From Actinopolyspora xinjiangensis (GTDB taxonomy: Bacteria; Actinomycetota; Actinomycetes; Mycobacteriales; Pseudonocardiaceae): a DNA stretch of 61,089 bases. The translations under genes and the position numbers were made by a program. The stretch spans positions 1 to 61,089 of the forward strand of contig NZ_FNJR01000020.1 in NCBI RefSeq assembly GCF_900104475.1, given 5' to 3'. The notes under the pieces were generated by a model, which had not been told where the DNA came from, did not search any database, and saw only the letters and a program-made list of their open reading frames with translations. Below, one piece after another: positions 1-9,326 of this stretch; the stretch's first letter is position 1, and every line of letters starts with the position of its first letter.

Positions 1-855
1 TGTTCTTAGCTGACACGTTGGTGATCTTGGGCTGGGATGATCTTGGTGATGGTTGCGCCGTGGGTGGTCTCGGGCGAGTTGTGGGAGCGGGTCGAGCCGT
101 TGCTGCCGGTGTGCCCGGCCGGTAAGACGGGGCCGAAGCCGCTGGATGACCGCCGGGTGCTGCAAGGAATCTTGTTCGTGCTCTACACGGGCATCGGCTG
201 GGAAGATCTGCCGCAGGAGTTGGGGTTCGGGTCCGGGATGACCTGCTGGCGCCGCTTACGGGACTGGCAGGCCGCCGGGGTCTTCGACCGACTGCACGAG
301 GTGTTGCTGGCGCAACTCCATGCTGCCGGGCCCATCGACTGGTCGCGAGCGTGTGCGGATGCTTCCCACATTCGCACGAAAAAAAAGGGGGCGCGGCCAC
401 GGGGCCGAGCCCTCCTCGACCGAGGCACAACCGGCGCGAAGCACCACCTGATCTGTGACGGGGGTGGCATTCCGCTGGCCGTCATCCTCACCGGCGGCAA
501 CCGGCACGACAGCACCCAGCTGCTGCCGTTGGTCGAGGCGATACCGCCGGTGCGAGGGCGGCGCGGGCGCCCGCGCCGCAAGCCCGACATGCTCGTCGCG
601 CACCGCGGCTACGACGACGAGCCCTACCGCGAGCAGCTCCGGCAGCGTGGGATCACGCCACTGATCAGCCGGAAACGCACCCGCGACACCAACCAGCCCG
701 TCCGCTGTTGTGGAACACACCCTGGCACTGCTGCACCAGTTCCGACGTCTGGCGACCCGGTGGGAACGCCGCACCGACATCCACCACGACTTCCTCGCCC
801 TGGCCACCAGCCTCATCTGCTGGCGCCGACTACCCAACCGAATACGTTAGGAACT
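1..855 (+). mobile_element. IS5-type insertion sequence, decayed
   Basis: The element carries one transposase gene reading rightwards. The first bases (tgttcttagc) match the reverse complement of the bases ending at 855 (agttcctaac) at 8 of 10 positions, so these look like imperfect terminal inverted repeats and the element is probably almost complete at about 855 bp. Its right end touches the stop codon of the relaxase gene on the other strand (856-858). The true left end could lie just outside the window. No target duplication can be checked. Confidence 0.6.
37..850 (+). pseudogene. IS5-family transposase, frameshifted and mutated
   Basis: The N-terminal two thirds is a recognisable IS5/IS427-group DDE transposase: a helix-turn-helix-like start, the GIGWEDLPQELGFGSGMTCW segment and the first acidic motif (CADASHI). 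The second catalytic motif, usually ADRGYD, reads AHRGYD here, so Asp is replaced by His (gac to cac). Near 699-712 the frame is broken: the C-terminal part with the catalytic Glu (VVEHTLALLHQFRRLATRW) continues in another frame to a stop at 848-850. An intact A8 run at 379-386 recalls IS427 frameshift sites, but the frame is open through it. Losing both an active-site residue and the frame makes it very likely inactive. If the frame did not break, the first frame would read on to 1308, which is antisense to the relaxase and not a real product. Confidence 0.8.
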
Positions 856-3800
856 CTAAAGCCCCAGCCCGGACTGCAGGTCGTTGTCCTGGTCGAGTTC
901 GTCATCGTCGTCATAGCGGTAGTGCTCGTCGGAGTTTTCGTTGTCCCGGTCATCGGCACGCCACGTGCGCTGTTCGTCGCGGGAGGCTTCGCTGTTGTCG
1001 AGCACAGCGTCCCGGAGGGCTTCGAGGCGGGCGAGTGTGTCGTCGTGGTGGTCGTTGTCGTTCGGGATGCTCATGGTCTGCCTCCATGTCTCGGTAATGG
1101 TTTGCCAGGCTTCGGCCTTGGTGTTCTGCCCGCCGGGTTCCGGCCCCAGCGGTGTGTCGGGGTTGGTGCTGCGGATGTTGTAGGTCTCGCGGTAGGCGGC
1201 GGCCAGGCCCGCGAGTTCGTCCCAGTACTCGGCGGCGGTCGGCTCCTCGGGCCGTGGCCCCAGTCCGGAGGTCCAGTCAGGAGGTTCGGCCGAGACCTGC
1301 TCGCGTAGTTCGGCCAGGCGGGCGTGTGCTGCCTCGGTGACCTGTGCGAGCTGGTCTGCGAGGTCGGGATCGGCGGCGCGCACGGTGTGGTGCGGGGCGG
1401 CCAGCCAGGGCAGCACCGGAACGTCGGCGGTATTCTGCTCGCGTTGCTCGTCTAGCTGGTCGACCACGAGCTGGGCGGCGTAGCGGTGTGCCTCGGTGGG
1501 GTCGCCGTCGGCTCGGTAGGTCAGTTGTTCGGCGGCGGTGGAGACGGCGGTGTCGGCGTCGAGCCCGTCGGCGGCTCCTGCGGCGGCGTGGCGCCACACC
1601 AGCTGCCAAGCGGGGTCGGTGACCGTGAGATCAGGGTTGGTGTGGGCGGTCACGGTTTGCCACCGGCGGACCTGCTCCTCGTCGGGTTCGGTCACACGGG
1701 CGGGGGGATGACGATCGGCGATGTGGGACTCGATGCGGCGCGCCAGCACAGCGGCCGGATCGGCGACCGCGTCGAGATCGCCTTGAGCTGTAGTCGTGTC
1801 GACGAGCCGATTGGCATCCCACCCGTCGCGTTGGGCGCGGCGCAGCACCGCTCGGAGTGCGGGTTCGGCGGGTTGATCCAGGGGCGTGGGGGCGTGCTCG
1901 ACGAGGGCGTGCTGCGCGGCGGTGTCGAACAAGGTGTCGGCGAGTCGCTGATGGCGTTCGGTCAGCACCGCCAGCGAGTCCTCGGTACGCGGTGTCGTGC
2001 TGGCGGTGTCGGTCTCGGTGACGGCGTTGGACAGCTCATCGGCGTCGAATTCGGCGCGGATCCGCTCGATCGGGTCGAGGTCGGCGGTGTCGTGGGCGGA
2101 CTCGCTGGGAGTGTGAGAGTCGACAGGGTGCCATTGGTCGATGAGGGCGCGCCAAGCGCGGGCGCGTGGTCCCTGGCTCTCGGGTTCGGGGCCCAGTGGT
2201 TGGGCGGGATCGCGGGTGGTGATGCTGTAGGTCTCGCGGTAGGCGGCGGCCAGGCCCGCGAGTTCGTCCCAGTGCTCGGCGGCGACCGGATCGTCGGGTC
2301 GTGGGCCGAGTGCGGTGGTCCAGCGTGGCGGGTCGGCGATGATCTGTTCGCGTAGTTCGTGATGACGGTGTTCGATGGCGGTGTTGAGTTGACGTGTGTA
2401 GTTGGTCAGCTCCTCGGTGAGCGTGGGGAAGTCGGGTCGGGCCAGCCAGGGAAGGGCGGGGTGGTGTCCGGCTCCGTCGGCTCGTTGCTCGTCCAACGCG
2501 GTGGTGAGCACACTGGCCGCGTACTCGGGGGCGGGCAGCGGGTCGTGGGTGGGTCGGTGGGCGAGTTGAAAGGCGGCGGTGTCCAGGGCGGCATCCGCGT
2601 CGAGTCCGTCCGCGGTGGCCGCGGACGCCTGGCGCCACACCGGCATCCACGAGGGGTCCTCGACATCGGCGGTGGGTACGTAGGTCGCGATGAGTTCGCG
2701 CCAGTGGGGAATCTGCGTGGTGGTGGGTTCGAGACCGCGCGGGGGTGGCTGTTCGTGCAGCAGGCGTTGTTCGAGGCGCCACCGCAGCAACGCGGCCGGA
2801 TCGTCTGCGGCGTCCAGCGGGCCTTGGTCCAGGACGGCGGGAATGAGGTGCTCGGGTTGCCAGCCGAGTTCGCAGGCGGTGCGCGCGGTTTGCTGCAGCG
2901 CGGGTGCGGCTGGCAGCTCCATTAGCTGGGGAACGTGTTCGTTGAGCACGGCCTCGATGCGCTTGTCGGTGCCGAGGTGTGCGACGTGATCGTGCTGGGC
3001 GACCAGGGTGCGCAGCGATTCGGTGGTGTGCAGGGCGGCGCGCAGTTCCTCGGTGGCCGAGGTCTCGGCTGAGGAGCGTTGTAGCGCGGCCTCGAGGACC
3101 CCGCGGGCGGTGCGGTCGGGTGGGGTTTCCTGGTGGGAGTCGATGGTGTGCTGGGTGGTTTCGACGTAGAGCCGGTTGTCGTGTTCGGCGCGGGTGATCT
3201 GGGTGTAGAGCTGCTCGCGGGAGAGCCCTTGGGGCACGAGGCTGTGTGAGGTGCCGCCGGTGACCGACATGCCCTGGCTGCGGTTGACGGTGGTGGCGTA
3301 GGCCAGTTCGACGTGTTCGGCGACGTACTCGGCCGGCAGCAGGACGGTGCCGCCGCTGGCCTGGTGGCGAACCTTGAGTGCTCCGCCCTCGCGCACGGTC
3401 CGTACCTGCCAGGTGTCGCCGTTTTTGACGAAGTCCTTGCCGCCGAACAGGGTTTTGAGTCGGTCGTTGCGGCGGGTGACCACCAGATCGCCGGCGCTGG
3501 CCGCAGTGCCGTCGTGCAGCCGCACCGCGCGAGTGTCGTCGACGTCGCCGCGCTGCAGGCGTAGTTCGCGGGCTTGGCGGTTCAGGGCGGTGACGTCGTC
3601 GGTGGCGGGCACGATCAGCAGCGACGGGCGTCCGATGTCGAGGTCGGTGCGCCAGGCATGGTGGGCGGCCTCGCGCATCGTCTCTCGGCTGCCTTCCCGT
3701 ACCCAGTTCTGCTCGACGTAGTAGTCCAGCCCGGACGGATCGCCGGAGTGCAGCTTCACCGAGGCCTTCGCCTGCCGCGGGTCGGCGAAACGCACGACCT

Positions 3801-5961
3801 CGCGCAGGTGCAGCGCCCCGTTGGTGTGGGCGAACCAGCGCACCGCCCCACCGGCCTCGACGGCCGCGAGCTGTTTGTCGTCACCGACCAGCCGCACGTC
3901 GGCACCACGGTTGAGGGCGTAGCGCACCACGTCGTGCAGCGTGTGCGTACCGGCCATGGCGGCCTCGTCGATGACGAGTACGTCACCACGGGTGAACGGA
4001 AACACCGTCTCGGCCGTGCCGAGCCGCAGCGCCGTGGTGACCTGATGCAACGTGTGCGGGCGTGCTTGCAGGGACCGGCCCAGTTCCTGGGCCGCCCGGG
4101 CCGAGGGGCCGAATGCGTACACCTCGCCGGCCTCGGCGCGCCACGCGTCGGCGAAGACCCGCATGGTGGTGGTTTTGCCCGCACCGGCCGGGGCATACAG
4201 CAGCTGCACTCGACGTCCGGAGGTGGCGAACCCGCTCACCGCGCGCTGCTGCCCGGCATTGAGCCGCGCGCGGCCGAGCGCGCACCGCACCGTCCCGTCG
4301 CTGATGCGCACCCCGTCACTCCGTCGTCCCCACGCTGCCAACGCCGACTCCTCGCGCAGCGTGCGTTGGGTGGTCAACCGCTGCGCGTTGTGCTCGGTGA
4401 ACACGCTCTCACCGCTGGCCCGGCGCAGCTCCGACGGTTCCTCGACCGCGGGCGGGGGCTGCAGCGAAACCGTGTCGGGATCTGCCAGAACCGCCTCGAC
4501 GACCCTGTCCACGAGCCGCTCGCGGGTGCCGTCTTCCACCCGCAGATGCGCACTCTGCCGATGCGCCTCGGCCTCCAGATTCCAGCGATTGAAATGGCTG
4601 TAGTGGTCGGAGACCACCGCCAGCGTGCCCTGAGCCAGCTCGGCGACATCGACCTCGTCGGGCTCGCGCCCTGGGGTGGTGAACACCCGCATGCCGAGCT
4701 GTTCGAGCTCGGCGGCATCGAGCATCTCGCGGGCCTGCCCCTGCCACCGGTGCAGATGCTGGGCCAGGGTGTGTGGTTCCTGCTTGGGATCGCGCGTGCC
4801 GTACTGCGCGCGGCGACTGATCTCGAGCATGTCGGTCGGGCCGGGTTCGCGGCCGTGTTCACGACGGAAGTCGACGATGCGCGCTGCACGATCGGCCTCC
4901 ACATCAGAGGCCCGCTGGGAAAACCCGGTCAGCAGCTCAGTGGGCACCCCGTCGAGCTCCCACACCGGGCGTTTCAGATCGATCCCGCCCTGGGGACGTT
5001 CACTCCAACTCGCCCCGTGTTCGCGGAACAGGTCCCGCAGCCGCGAGTTGTAGTACTCGCTGGTGGTCACCGACGCGGCCAGCACACTGCGCCCGTCCAA
5101 GCTGGTCCATTTTCCGTCCGGACCCTGCACTTTGGCGCTGATCGGCACGTGGGTGTGCAGATGCGGATCCCCGGCACGCGAATCCCAGTGCTCGAACAGC
5201 GCGGCGGTAATACCGCGCACATCGTGCTGGGCGTAGCCGCCGTCTCCTTTGCGGGTGAACGCGGCGTTGTTCTCGAACCAGGTCAGCGTGTCGCGCACCG
5301 CCTGGCGGTGCAACCCGGCGATGTGCTCACGGGTGTCTTCGTCGGAGAGTGCCCAGGCCACGCTGACGCTCTTGGGTGGGGCGAACACGAGCTCGTAGCC
5401 GGCTGTGGCGTCTTTCTGCTGCCGGTTCTGCTCGGCCAACCACCGGCGCAGCTGCTCCTCACTCGGCTGTGCTCCGCCGTGGGCCTCGGCGTAGGCCTCG
5501 GACCGCACTTGGTGCCGAATCCGCGCGCGAGTGTCCGCATCGATCGCCGCCCCAGCAGGCCGACCGTGCTCCTCGTTGTATGCCCGGTAGGCCTCGGCGA
5601 CCTTACGGCGCAGCTCGTCGGCACCACTGTGCTGCCGGAACCGGTAGCCCAACTTTGTTTCGGCCAGCGCGTCGTCCTTCGACGCGCCATCGGCGATTTT
5701 CTCCGCCTCGATGCGGTCGGCATCCGGATGTCGCCCCTCACCGAACAACGCATTCATCTGCGCCGCGGTCACCTCGCCGGAGACTCCCAGCGCTGCAGCA
5801 CCGGAACCGAACCACTCACCGGCTGGGTATCCGTGGGCGGCGTAGTAGTCGAACAACGCTTCGCCGGGTTCGAGGTCGCGATCGCCGCACGCGACGCTGC
5901 CGGTCAGGTACTCGTGCCCGCTGGGCGAGAGCTTGCGCACCGCGATCACGACACACCCCAC
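856..5961 (-). CDS. MobF-family conjugative relaxase-helicase (TrwC/TraA-like)
   Basis: This 1701-residue protein would nick the transfer origin and unwind the transferred strand. The N-terminal TrwC relaxase domain (about 1-400) has a candidate catalytic Tyr near 19 with a YY pair near 39, and the metal-binding HLHTH triad near 267-271. A RecD-like helicase follows, with Walker A (APAGAGKTTT, near 590), VIDEAAMAG (near 660), GDDKQLAAVEAGG and the C-terminal VNRSQGMSVTGG motif near 885. The remaining 650 residues are unusual: two similar segments of about 215 residues (near 1060-1277 and 1409-1620) each end in a stretch like LGPRPDDPVAAEHWDELAGL. The start at 5961 gives MGCVVIAVRKLS; an internal start a few codons later is possible. 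The tail is acidic. No coupling protein or type IV secretion gene is in the window. Confidence 0.93.
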   Translation of the reverse strand: MGCVVIAVRKLSPSGHEYLTGSVACGDRDLEPGEALFDYYAAHGYPAGEWFGSGAAALGVSGEVTAAQMNALFGEGRHPDADRIEAEKIADGASKDDALAETKLGYRFRQHSGADELRRKVAEAYRAYNEEHGRPAGAAIDADTRARIRHQVRSEAYAEAHGGAQPSEEQLRRWLAEQNRQQKDATAGYELVFAPPKSVSVAWALSDEDTREHIAGLHRQAVRDTLTWFENNAAFTRKGDGGYAQHDVRGITAALFEHWDSRAGDPHLHTHVPISAKVQGPDGKWTSLDGRSVLAASVTTSEYYNSRLRDLFREHGASWSERPQGGIDLKRPVWELDGVPTELLTGFSQRASDVEADRAARIVDFRREHGREPGPTDMLEISRRAQYGTRDPKQEPHTLAQHLHRWQGQAREMLDAAELEQLGMRVFTTPGREPDEVDVAELAQGTLAVVSDHYSHFNRWNLEAEAHRQSAHLRVEDGTRERLVDRVVEAVLADPDTVSLQPPPAVEEPSELRRASGESVFTEHNAQRLTTQRTLREESALAAWGRRSDGVRISDGTVRCALGRARLNAGQQRAVSGFATSGRRVQLLYAPAGAGKTTTMRVFADAWRAEAGEVYAFGPSARAAQELGRSLQARPHTLHQVTTALRLGTAETVFPFTRGDVLVIDEAAMAGTHTLHDVVRYALNRGADVRLVGDDKQLAAVEAGGAVRWFAHTNGALHLREVVRFADPRQAKASVKLHSGDPSGLDYYVEQNWVREGSRETMREAAHHAWRTDLDIGRPSLLIVPATDDVTALNRQARELRLQRGDVDDTRAVRLHDGTAASAGDLVVTRRNDRLKTLFGGKDFVKNGDTWQVRTVREGGALKVRHQASGGTVLLPAEYVAEHVELAYATTVNRSQGMSVTGGTSHSLVPQGLSREQLYTQITRAEHDNRLYVETTQHTIDSHQETPPDRTARGVLEAALQRSSAETSATEELRAALHTTESLRTLVAQHDHVAHLGTDKRIEAVLNEHVPQLMELPAAPALQQTARTACELGWQPEHLIPAVLDQGPLDAADDPAALLRWRLEQRLLHEQPPPRGLEPTTTQIPHWRELIATYVPTADVEDPSWMPVWRQASAATADGLDADAALDTAAFQLAHRPTHDPLPAPEYAASVLTTALDEQRADGAGHHPALPWLARPDFPTLTEELTNYTRQLNTAIEHRHHELREQIIADPPRWTTALGPRPDDPVAAEHWDELAGLAAAYRETYSITTRDPAQPLGPEPESQGPRARAWRALIDQWHPVDSHTPSESAHDTADLDPIERIRAEFDADELSNAVTETDTASTTPRTEDSLAVLTERHQRLADTLFDTAAQHALVEHAPTPLDQPAEPALRAVLRRAQRDGWDANRLVDTTTAQGDLDAVADPAAVLARRIESHIADRHPPARVTEPDEEQVRRWQTVTAHTNPDLTVTDPAWQLVWRHAAAGAADGLDADTAVSTAAEQLTYRADGDPTEAHRYAAQLVVDQLDEQREQNTADVPVLPWLAAPHHTVRAADPDLADQLAQVTEAAHARLAELREQVSAEPPDWTSGLGPRPEEPTAAEYWDELAGLAAAYRETYNIRSTNPDTPLGPEPGGQNTKAEAWQTITETWRQTMSIPNDNDHHDDTLARLEALRDAVLDNSEASRDEQRTWRADDRDNENSDEHYRYDDDDELDQDNDLQSGLGL

Positions 5962-6287
5962 CAGTCGAGCTGTCCACGTCAGCTGTCTTCGTCACGTTAA
6001 GCCGCCGCAGCCGTTACCCCGGCCGCAGCTGTCGCGATTCAGAACCGGGTTCGGAGGGAAATGCAAGAGGTGCTGTCCGGCTGGCCGGAGGTACCGGGAT
6101 GTCCGGAGGGGCGGGGTCGGTATGTCGGGCGCGCGGGCTGGGCAGGTCCGGGGCGGGGCCCGGTACGGGCGGGGAAGTGGGCGAGCGGGGGTGCGATGCG
6201 GGATCGGCTGCGTGGTGGGGTGGGTGGGGCATGACAAACGGTCCCCCGGTCGGTGACCGGGGGACCGTGGCGGCGGGTGCGGGGTGG
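5962..6287. other. Non-coding gap upstream of the relaxase
   Basis: There is no convincing gene in these 326 bases. The stretch is very G-rich on the plus strand with repeated short gtccgg words. It should contain the relaxase promoter and, because MobF relaxases often sit beside their substrate, is a possible transfer-origin site, but I see no clear nic-like motif. Confidence 0.4.
6238..6268 (-). terminator. Intrinsic terminator after the 6288-7313 gene
   Basis: A perfect 14-bp stem (acggtcccccggtc and its complement) with a 3-base loop lies 20 bases past the stop codon of the minus-strand gene at 6288. On that strand it is followed by tttgtcat, a weak U tract. Confidence 0.8.
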
Positions 6288-7313
6288 TTAGACGGTGGCA
6301 GCGGTGAGCTGCTCGGCGTCGGTGCGGCAGGCTCGGCACTCGCCGTCATCGGTGTTCACGCGGGCGAGATCACGCGGGTTGCGGCGGGTGCCGCATTGCT
6401 CGCACGGGGTGAGCTCGCTCGGCGCGGCGGTCTGCTCGGCGGGCAGGTTCGCCGTGACCCATTGTGCGATCGTGTCGCGGTCGGCCTGGTTGGCCTGCTG
6501 CCACAGCGTGCGCAGATGCTTTGTCGGGTAAGGGTAGTACTCGGCGAAGTAGGCGCACCTCGCCTCGATCACCTGGGTGTGGCTGGCCGTGGCGGACACG
6601 TCCAGCCCGGGGCGGCCGACGTCGCGGCACTCTTCGCACAGTCCGTCACCGACACGAAGGTCAGCGTGGCTCGTGATGAGCTGGCACCCCAGCGCGATAC
6701 AGCATTGACCGTCCCGCGCGGGGGTGGTGCGGGGATCGCGACGCTCGGAGTCGCGGGCATCGGGGTAGACGGCCATGTCTTCGTAATTGATGGCGTAGCC
6801 GTCGGGCTGGGCGCCTCGTGCGGGCGCGTCGTCAACTCCGGCGCGGGCATCGAGGTAGTCGTGGGTGGTGGCGGCTTCCTCGCGCATGACACGGCGAGCA
6901 CGGGCGCGGTTCTGGGGCGGGGAGCTGCGGCGCTGCGGATCGGTGGTGGTGCGCACCGTGCCACCGGTGCGGCGTTGGGCGCGGGCGCCTTCGATGGCTC
7001 GGCGGTCCCATCGGGGGGAACGGTCGGGCTGCGGCTCGGTCTGCTTGCGGTGTTCTTCGGGAGTCGGGGCGCATGCTTCGATGACAGCGCGGGTACGTTC
7101 GTCGGCCTGGCGCCAGTAGGCGCGCAACCGTGTCAGCGCGGTGCGGGGATAATGCGCCAGGATGCGGGCGCACTCGGTCAGGGCGGCGCGTTCGTCCTGC
7201 TCGGCGCTGCTCATGGTCTCGGACCACTGGCGGCGCGCGTCACGCACGTTGCCAGTGCGCAGCAAAGCGGCGACGGCGGACACAGAGTCGGAAATCGTGC
7301 CAGACTGTGGCAT
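6288..7313 (-). CDS. Hypothetical protein with two Cys-rich clusters
   Basis: I do not recognise a family. The 341-residue protein has a helical N-terminal third, an Arg/Pro-rich linker (about 100-150), and two Cys clusters: CCIALGCQLI...CEEC in the middle and CEQCGTRRNPRDLARVNTD...CRAC at the C-terminal end, the latter a likely zinc ribbon of CxxC-x18-CxxC type. Two repeated helical segments (YPRTALTRLRAYWRQADERTR and YPTKHLRTLWQQANQADRD) look like an internal duplication. It follows a long AT-richer gap and has its own terminator, so it is probably monocistronic. A DNA- or RNA-binding accessory role on the mobile element is only inference. Confidence 0.7.
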   Translation of the reverse strand: MPQSGTISDSVSAVAALLRTGNVRDARRQWSETMSSAEQDERAALTECARILAHYPRTALTRLRAYWRQADERTRAVIEACAPTPEEHRKQTEPQPDRSPRWDRRAIEGARAQRRTGGTVRTTTDPQRRSSPPQNRARARRVMREEAATTHDYLDARAGVDDAPARGAQPDGYAINYEDMAVYPDARDSERRDPRTTPARDGQCCIALGCQLITSHADLRVGDGLCEECRDVGRPGLDVSATASHTQVIEARCAYFAEYYPYPTKHLRTLWQQANQADRDTIAQWVTANLPAEQTAAPSELTPCEQCGTRRNPRDLARVNTDDGECRACRTDAEQLTAATV

Positions 7314-8210
7314 GACAGAAAATCCTTATATAGTGATTTGTACGGTAGTCGGGCTTGGCGTTCCCGGCTTTCCTTGCGATTTCTAGTATAGCTCCTTGGT
7401 GAAATAATTGCAAGCTGTGGGAGGTTTCTTGGTCCTTGTTTTTGGCGCTTATTTGATCATGGATGATCAGCCATTGCGCTGCTGTTTCTGTAAAAATAGA
7501 TCAGACACGAAAAAGCGAGTGTGTACGTGGCTGCGTGTTTTTCCTTGTTCCTTCGTGTGGGCCTTTTTCGTCGCGCGGGGTTGTCGAGTCAAGGGCGGGA
7601 CCCGCAATTTTTTTCTGAGCATGTCGGCACCAATGTCGGTGTCGGGAGCGAAAAAAATTGTGGGTACCTTGACGCGACGTTCCCGCGCGCCACGACAATT
7701 CGGCCTCGAAGGATCGAGGAAAGACGGGCAGCCTTCCCGCCACAGCACCCCGCCGTGCTCAGGGAGCTCGACGTCGGGCGAAGTCCGACCTTGACGGGTC
7801 TGGGGCAGGAACGGGCACCCTGCGGGACGAACAACCCGCTCAACGGTGAAGCCGCCCTCTCCACCGGGAGCAGGTGGGACGGCATAACTCACCGTCCGGC
7901 TCGAACACGGTGGACGGCGGAGCGCTACACTGGATCATGCGTTCTGGTGGAACGGCTTTTAGTGAGCCTGTACGGTACCGGACGTGATGTCGACGCGGTC
8001 TTGGCGGAGCCATCGTTCGCGGTGGCAAGCCTTCCGGGGCTTCCGCGTCGACGCGGGCGTGTCCGGCTGCGGTCGGGCACGCCCTCCATGTCTACGTGCC
8101 CCCGTGTCGGGCTGCCGAGCCAGAAGATGGCGTCCCGACGGTCGGGCGACCTTGCTTGCGGTGCTGGCTAGCCTGTCGCTGACGTCGCATCGTTGGGGAG
8201 GGGCACGGTC
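7314..8210. other. Non-coding region with several hairpins
   Basis: About 900 bases without a supported gene. The part next to 7314 is clearly AT-richer than the rest of the window and contains the very long inverted repeat at 7568-7695. From 7700 to 8190 there are several short hairpins, for example gtcgg-gcgaagt-ccgac near 7774. Apparent reading frames here overlap one another on both strands and none has a ribosome site. The region is the best candidate in the window for an origin or a structured RNA. Confidence 0.5.
7568..7695. repeat. Long imperfect inverted repeat (origin candidate)
   Basis: The left arm (7568-7615) and right arm (7650-7695) pair over nearly their full length: tcgt, cgcgcggg, gtcaagg and accc(g/a)caatttttttc all recur as reverse complements in the same order, with a few small bulges. 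The 34-base centre carries two gtcgg words (catgtcggcacc and aatgtcggtgtc). The ends of the stem nearest the loop are A/T tracts, as at many origins of transfer or replication. Confidence 0.7.
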
Positions 8211-8813
8211 ATGACCGAATCCGGCACAAGCAAAGCTCGTCGTCGCTCCAGCAGAGTCAGCCAGCAGCTGGAGCGGGCCCGGCAGCGCAACGCGGAACAA
8301 CTCGCCGAACAGCGCGCGAGGGAACAGCGGGTGGAGGCCGCGCTGCGGCAGTACGTCGAGGCAGGCGAGACGATCGCGGCCGAACATGCCCGCTGTGAGG
8401 AGAAGGTCGCCGTCTACCAACGCAAGATCGACAAGCTGCGCGCTGATTCTCAGGAGAAGGTCGCCGACCAGCACACCCGGCAGGCCCAGGCGGCGCTATC
8501 TCTCCACGAGGGTGGCGGCCGCACGGTGGAGCAGGTGGCCGAGCTGCTCGAACTCGACTCGGAGAAACAGGCCCGACGACTGATCGCGACCGGCCGGGAG
8601 GCCGTCGCCCCGACTACGGATACCGAGTCGTCACCCGGCGATAGTCAGCGGGAAGGAAGCCGGCTCCGGCAGGAAGCCCCGTCCGCCAACGCGACGTCAG
8701 CGGACGGCTCGGGGGAACAGGCTGAGTCAGTCGGGGATGTTGGTCAGCAGCACGGTGTCCAGACCGGCCTCGTCCCGGTTTCTACCGCGCATGACGATGG
8801 ACAGGGCACGTAA
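8211..8813 (+). CDS. Coiled-coil protein with a C-terminal HTH-like segment
   Basis: A 200-residue hypothetical protein. The ATG at 8211 is preferred over the upstream TTG at 8193 because gggaggggca lies at the right distance before it. Residues 1-25 are basic (KARRRSSR). Residues 20-100 are a long charged helix (QQLERARQRNAEQLAEQRAREQ...) that should form a coiled coil. A segment near 105-130 (TVEQVAELLELDSEKQARRLI) resembles the helix-turn-helix of small regulators that act on mobile elements. The tail is Ser/Gly/Gln-rich and probably disordered. DNA binding is plausible but unproven. Confidence 0.65.
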   Translation: MTESGTSKARRRSSRVSQQLERARQRNAEQLAEQRAREQRVEAALRQYVEAGETIAAEHARCEEKVAVYQRKIDKLRADSQEKVADQHTRQAQAALSLHEGGGRTVEQVAELLELDSEKQARRLIATGREAVAPTTDTESSPGDSQREGSRLRQEAPSANATSADGSGEQAESVGDVGQQHGVQTGLVPVSTAHDDGQGT

Positions 8814-8852
8814 CCGCTCGATACGTTCGTGCCGGTCCGGTCCAGTTACCTG

Positions 8853-9326
8853 TCAGCTCCACCGCCTCGAGCCACCGCGATCTTGAGGTCCGTGCGAGTG
8901 CCGCCGAATGAAGCGTCCGTACCGGAGCGCTTGACCCGGGGCGATTTCCCGGCGGAAGCCGCGCTGCCACAGCATCGCGGTCGTGATCCCACCGATGGCG
9001 GTGATCGGGAAGACTACCGCGTTGCTCATCTCTCCTTGGCCGACAGCGGTGGCCAGCGGTAGGGCGAGGAGACCGGCGGCGGTGAAGAGCAGCCAACGGC
9101 GGGGTGTCGCAGGGAGGAACCAGTGGCGGGTCAGCCATGCGACGACGGCTCCGAGGGGCATTCCGAACACGGCGAGTATGGGCACACCGGCCAACCATTC
9201 GGTGCCGTCGGCGAAGTCACGGCCGGTGACGATCCCGACCAGCCCCGCGGTAGCCAGACCGAGAAACACCCCGAACCCGGCGGCTCCGCACAGCCGGAGG
9301 AACACCACGTGCGGGTGGACCCTCAT
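8853..9326 (-). CDS. Small integral membrane protein
   Basis: A 157-residue protein with about four hydrophobic segments (for example LCGAAGFGVFLGLATAGLV, VPILAVFGMPLGAVVAWL, WLLFTAAGLLALPLATAV and AVVFPITAIGGITTAML), ending in a basic tail. I chose ATG 9326 (MRVHPHVVFLRL) because the longer frame upstream to 9596 is Arg/Pro-rich and does not look like protein. No family is recognised. It is transcribed convergently with the coiled-coil gene. Confidence 0.55.
   Translation of the reverse strand: MRVHPHVVFLRLCGAAGFGVFLGLATAGLVGIVTGRDFADGTEWLAGVPILAVFGMPLGAVVAWLTRHWFLPATPRRWLLFTAAGLLALPLATAVGQGEMSNAVVFPITAIGGITTAMLWQRGFRREIAPGQALRYGRFIRRHSHGPQDRGGSRRWS

Noticed and set aside
3574-6000. An 808-codon plus-strand open frame
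   Set aside because: It is the antisense shadow of the relaxase gene, whose relaxase and helicase motifs are unmistakable; the shadow has no domain and is rich in Arg, His and Gly.
5376-7391. A 671-codon plus-strand open frame
   Set aside because: It runs antisense through two minus-strand genes and the gap between them, with low-complexity Arg/Gly/Ala composition.
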